From Evtepia sp. (lineage in GTDB: Bacteria; Bacillota; Clostridia; Oscillospirales; Oscillospiraceae), in assembly GCA_029256465.1 (NCBI GenBank), contig JAQSXW010000040.1, forward strand, positions 1 to 7,108: a stretch of DNA of 7,108 nucleotides. The letters are read 5' to 3'. Below the pieces are notes generated by a model, which did no database searches, was not told the DNA's origin, and saw only the letters and a list, made by a program, of their open reading frames with translations. Made by a program: the position numbers and the translations under genes. Numbering within the stretch: position 1 is the stretch's first letter; each line of letters opens with the position of its first letter. Shown in pieces: positions 5,159 to 7,108 of the stretch.

Positions 5159-6079
5159 ATGGATACTATGGATAAAACCCAACGATTCAGCCGAACCATC
5201 CCATGTGCAAACTGTGGCGAGATGTATTCTGTGACCTATAAGCGGTGTCCATTCTGTGGAGGTCCTTCGCCCAAGAGAGTGGAACGGCCTCCAGTAACGG
5301 AGACAGCAGAGTATGACACGAATAGTATGCAGATGGATGACGCCGAGACTTTCCGCGAACCTGTTCAAAGTGAAAAAGGTGGTAAACGACTCAAAAAACA
5401 GAGTGGTAGTGGCATATTTGTTCGGCTAGTCCTCTTTTTGGTATCCTTGGCCATCGTGGTTACTGCAGCTTACATAATTATCACAAAAGTTGTGCCCATC
5501 GTGCAAAGTCATTTTGGCAAGAGCGAACCAAGCTCACAAACTTCGGATAATGGGCAAAGTGAACCGGCAAGCACCAACACGGGAACCGAAGAGGATAAGA
5601 CGGGATTTAGACTTCTTGATGTGAAAGCCACCTTAACGGCGCAGGGAGAAACCAAGCAGCTGCAAGCAGTCTTTGAATCTGAGGATAAGCCGGGTTCTTT
5701 GACTTGGAGTAGTAGTGACACGAAGGTTGTATCGGTTGATCAGGACGGAAAGCTCACGGCGCTTGCACCGGGAACCGCCATCGTCACAGCGATCAGAGAA
5801 GATGGAGTGAAGGCGCAATGTGATGTTCAATGCATCTGGGACAACAGTGCAAAAAATACCAATCTCTCTCTCAATCGAACCGATTTCACCTTGGAAAAAG
5901 GAAAGTCCTTTACCATGCAGGTCATCGGTACGGAGGAAACTCCAGTTTGGAACAGCAAGGATACAAAGGTGGCAACCGTCTCCGAGTCTGGAGTTGTCAA
6001 ATATGTAGCAAAAGGACAAACGACGATTACCGCCACAGTGGGGGATCAAACACTCACCTGTATTGTGCGCTGTAGCTAA
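5159..6079 (+). CDS. Zinc-ribbon, single-TM envelope protein with two BIG2 Ig-like domains
   Basis: A 306-residue membrane protein of unknown role. Residues 16-33 form a zinc ribbon with CANC and CPFC pairs (C16, C19, C30, C33). A charged, disordered linker (34-85, ending KRLKKQ) leads to one TM helix at about 86-109. A Ser/Thr/Glu-rich spacer (120-147) follows, then two BIG2 (bacterial Ig-like group 2) domains at about 152-226 and 234-306, with the typical TWSSSDTKVVSV and VWNSKDTKVATV strands and GTAIVTA / GQTTITA strands. The basic flank before the TM predicts the zinc ribbon inside and the Ig domains outside. There is no cleavable signal peptide. Each Ig domain ends with a C-x3-C pair (C221/C225 and C301/C305). 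AAAGGAGG lies seven bases before the ATG; a second ATG at codon 4 is less well placed. It is a single-gene unit with tandem promoters and a strong terminator. The architecture suggests an adhesion or wall-associated role, which is inference. Confidence 0.88.
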   Translation: MDTMDKTQRFSRTIPCANCGEMYSVTYKRCPFCGGPSPKRVERPPVTETAEYDTNSMQMDDAETFREPVQSEKGGKRLKKQSGSGIFVRLVLFLVSLAIVVTAAYIIITKVVPIVQSHFGKSEPSSQTSDNGQSEPASTNTGTEEDKTGFRLLDVKATLTAQGETKQLQAVFESEDKPGSLTWSSSDTKVVSVDQDGKLTALAPGTAIVTAIREDGVKAQCDVQCIWDNSAKNTNLSLNRTDFTLEKGKSFTMQVIGTEETPVWNSKDTKVATVSESGVVKYVAKGQTTITATVGDQTLTCIVRCS

Positions 6080-6090
6080 CCCATGTAAGT

Positions 6091-6132
6091 AGCCGCCTCG
6101 GAGGGAATCATCCCTTTCGAGGCGGCTTTTTT
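6091..6132 (+). terminator. Strong intrinsic terminator of the zinc-ribbon BIG2 gene
   Basis: A ten-base perfect stem (6091-6100 with 6118-6127) continues after one bulged T into a further six pairs (6101-6106 with 6111-6116, one G-T) and an ATCA loop, then six Ts. It starts 11 bases after the stop. On the minus strand the hairpin lacks a T tract, so it would serve the converging cinA gene poorly. Confidence 0.94.
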
Positions 6133-6136
6133 AGGT

Positions 6137-7108
6137 TCAAAGCGGGAGTAGACCGGTCAGGTAACGGCGGATGAGATCCAAAGCGAACTGGGTTGCTGCC
6201 ATGCGCACCTGTTCTCTTGTCATAAAGCCGACTTTCAGTTCTCTGACTAAGCAGCCTTTGGGGGAATCCAGTGCCACAAAAACAAGGCCCGCTGGATTAC
6301 CCCGCTCATCGGGACCAGGACCGGCTACACCGGTGGTAGAGACGGCTAGATCACAGCCGAGGGAAGATCTCGCTCCTTTTGCCATCGCTTCGGCCACCGC
6401 AGCGGAAACCGCGCCCTCGGTTTCCAGCATGCTTTCCGGGACGTTTAAAAGTCTGGCCTTAACTGGATTGGTATAGCTGACAATGCCGCCCAAAAACACT
6501 TGAGAAGCACCGGGCAGGTCAGTGAGCCGCTTGGCAATCAGACCACCGGAGCAGGATTCTGCTGTACCAACGGTCAATGAGGCGTCCTTCAGGAGTTCCA
6601 GACAGACGGCCTCCAAAGAGTCCACATCTGCCCCGTAAATTTTATCCCCTAATATCTCCCGTACTTCTTCCTCAACGGGAGCAATCAATTGGCGTGCTTC
6701 CTCCTCGGTATCCGACTTGGCAGTAATGCGCAGTTCCACCTCTCCACCTTTTGCGTAGGGAGCTAGCGTGGGATTGGTGAGGGCATTCATTTGATCCCGA
6801 AGTAGGGCTTCGGCAGCAGATTCTCCAATCCCGTATACCCGAAGGGTACGGGAGACGATCATTCCATCGGATAAGGAGGTTAGAAGAGGGACAACCTGCT
6901 TTAAAAACATGGCCTGACATTCGGTGGGGGGGCCGGGCAGCATAATCACCAGACAGCCATCGGCAGAAAAGGCACAGCCAGGTGCAGTGCCTCTGTCGTT
7001 TTCAAGAATCTGGCAGCCTTCTGGTAGCCAGGCTTGCTGATAGTTGTTTTCAGTCAGTGTGCGGCCCAAACGCTCAAAATAGGATTCCAAGTTTTTGGCT
7101 GTGGGGGA
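6137..7108 (-). CDS. cinA: CinA family protein, C-terminal part (5' end outside window)
   Basis: Cytoplasmic protein with an N-terminal molybdopterin-binding-like (MoCF/COG1058) domain and a C-terminal NMN-amidohydrolase-type (PncC) domain; in characterised homologues it acts in pyridine nucleotide salvage, and in several Gram-positives cinA is linked with competence and recA. The frame is open to the last base, with 323 residues visible and about 90 missing compared with the usual ~410-420. Seen: TENN and LPEG then GTAPG (visible residues 40-44) and MLPGPPTE of the first domain; a linker domain with GGEVELRIT; and the PncC domain with TAESCSGG (182-189), SYTN, GAVS (232-235) and TTGVAGPGPDERGNPAG. 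All expected C-terminal motifs are intact. A TTG at 7088-7090 is an internal Leu, not the start. The gene converges on the BIG2 gene with 57 bases between the stops. Promoter and upstream partners are not visible. Confidence 0.96.
   Translation of the reverse strand, partial: SPTAKNLESYFERLGRTLTENNYQQAWLPEGCQILENDRGTAPGCAFSADGCLVIMLPGPPTECQAMFLKQVVPLLTSLSDGMIVSRTLRVYGIGESAAEALLRDQMNALTNPTLAPYAKGGEVELRITAKSDTEEEARQLIAPVEEEVREILGDKIYGADVDSLEAVCLELLKDASLTVGTAESCSGGLIAKRLTDLPGASQVFLGGIVSYTNPVKARLLNVPESMLETEGAVSAAVAEAMAKGARSSLGCDLAVSTTGVAGPGPDERGNPAGLVFVALDSPKGCLVRELKVGFMTREQVRMAATQFALDLIRRYLTGLLPL

Noticed and set aside
5633..6049. Minus-strand 138-codon frame opposite the BIG2 gene
   Set aside because: It is antisense to a gene with clear domain repeats, has no promoter or ribosome site, and lacks recognisable features.
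7088..7090. TTG as a start codon for cinA
   Set aside because: The frame stays open to the window end and the visible protein lacks the N-terminal part of the MoCF-like domain, so the true start is outside.
1..7108. CRISPR array, tRNA, rRNA, insertion sequence or attachment site
   Set aside because: Reading both strands I saw no regularly spaced repeats, no tRNA cloverleaf elements, no transposase motifs and no terminal inverted repeats.

Overview
This is a stretch of bacterial chromosome, most likely from a Gram-positive anaerobe of the Clostridia (Oscillospiraceae/Ruminococcaceae-like). That placement is inferred from gene content and style: a clostridial hexokinase-family protein, an SH3b-NlpC/P60 cell-wall hydrolase with a Gram-positive signal peptide, a zinc-ribbon/TM/Ig-like envelope protein, strong AGGAGG-type ribosome sites and near-even base composition. 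There are no mobile elements, tRNAs, rRNAs or CRISPR arrays. Coding density is high, with six intact or partial protein genes plus one small conserved-looking hypothetical.

Layout. Bases 1-939 (+) are the C-terminal two thirds of cysteinyl-tRNA synthetase (cysS), ending at a strong hairpin (947-983) shared with a converging gene. Bases 991-2258 (-) hold a probable two-gene unit: a small uncharacterised protein (start reassigned to 2234) followed by a secreted SH3b-SH3b-NlpC/P60 endopeptidase, read from a good extended -10 promoter at 2305-2334 that carries an imperfect direct repeat. Bases 2481-3773 (-) encode a full-length hexokinase-family protein in which every recognisable catalytic and sugar/phosphate-binding signature is replaced; it ends at its own terminator (2416-2453). 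Divergent from it, 3933-4907 (+) encodes a HAD-IB phosphatase-like domain fused to a GtrA-like four-helix membrane domain, also with altered catalytic motifs. Bases 4908-5158 are non-coding, with two tiny T-tailed hairpins and two tandem promoters. Bases 5159-6079 (+) encode an envelope protein with a cytoplasmic zinc ribbon, one TM helix and two BIG2 domains, closed by a strong terminator (6091-6132). Bases 6137-7108 (-) are the C-terminal three quarters of CinA, whose 5' end lies outside the window.

How the genes relate. Several products act at the envelope (NlpC/P60 hydrolase, BIG2 protein, GtrA-like membrane protein), while cysS and cinA are housekeeping genes. The most unusual part is the divergent pair at 2481-4907: a hexokinase fold without hexokinase residues and a phosphatase-flippase-like fusion with a damaged HAD site, apparently sharing one 159-base promoter region. 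That they form a regulatory or envelope-sugar system is a hypothesis; nothing in the window proves it. The rest looks like ordinary core genome.
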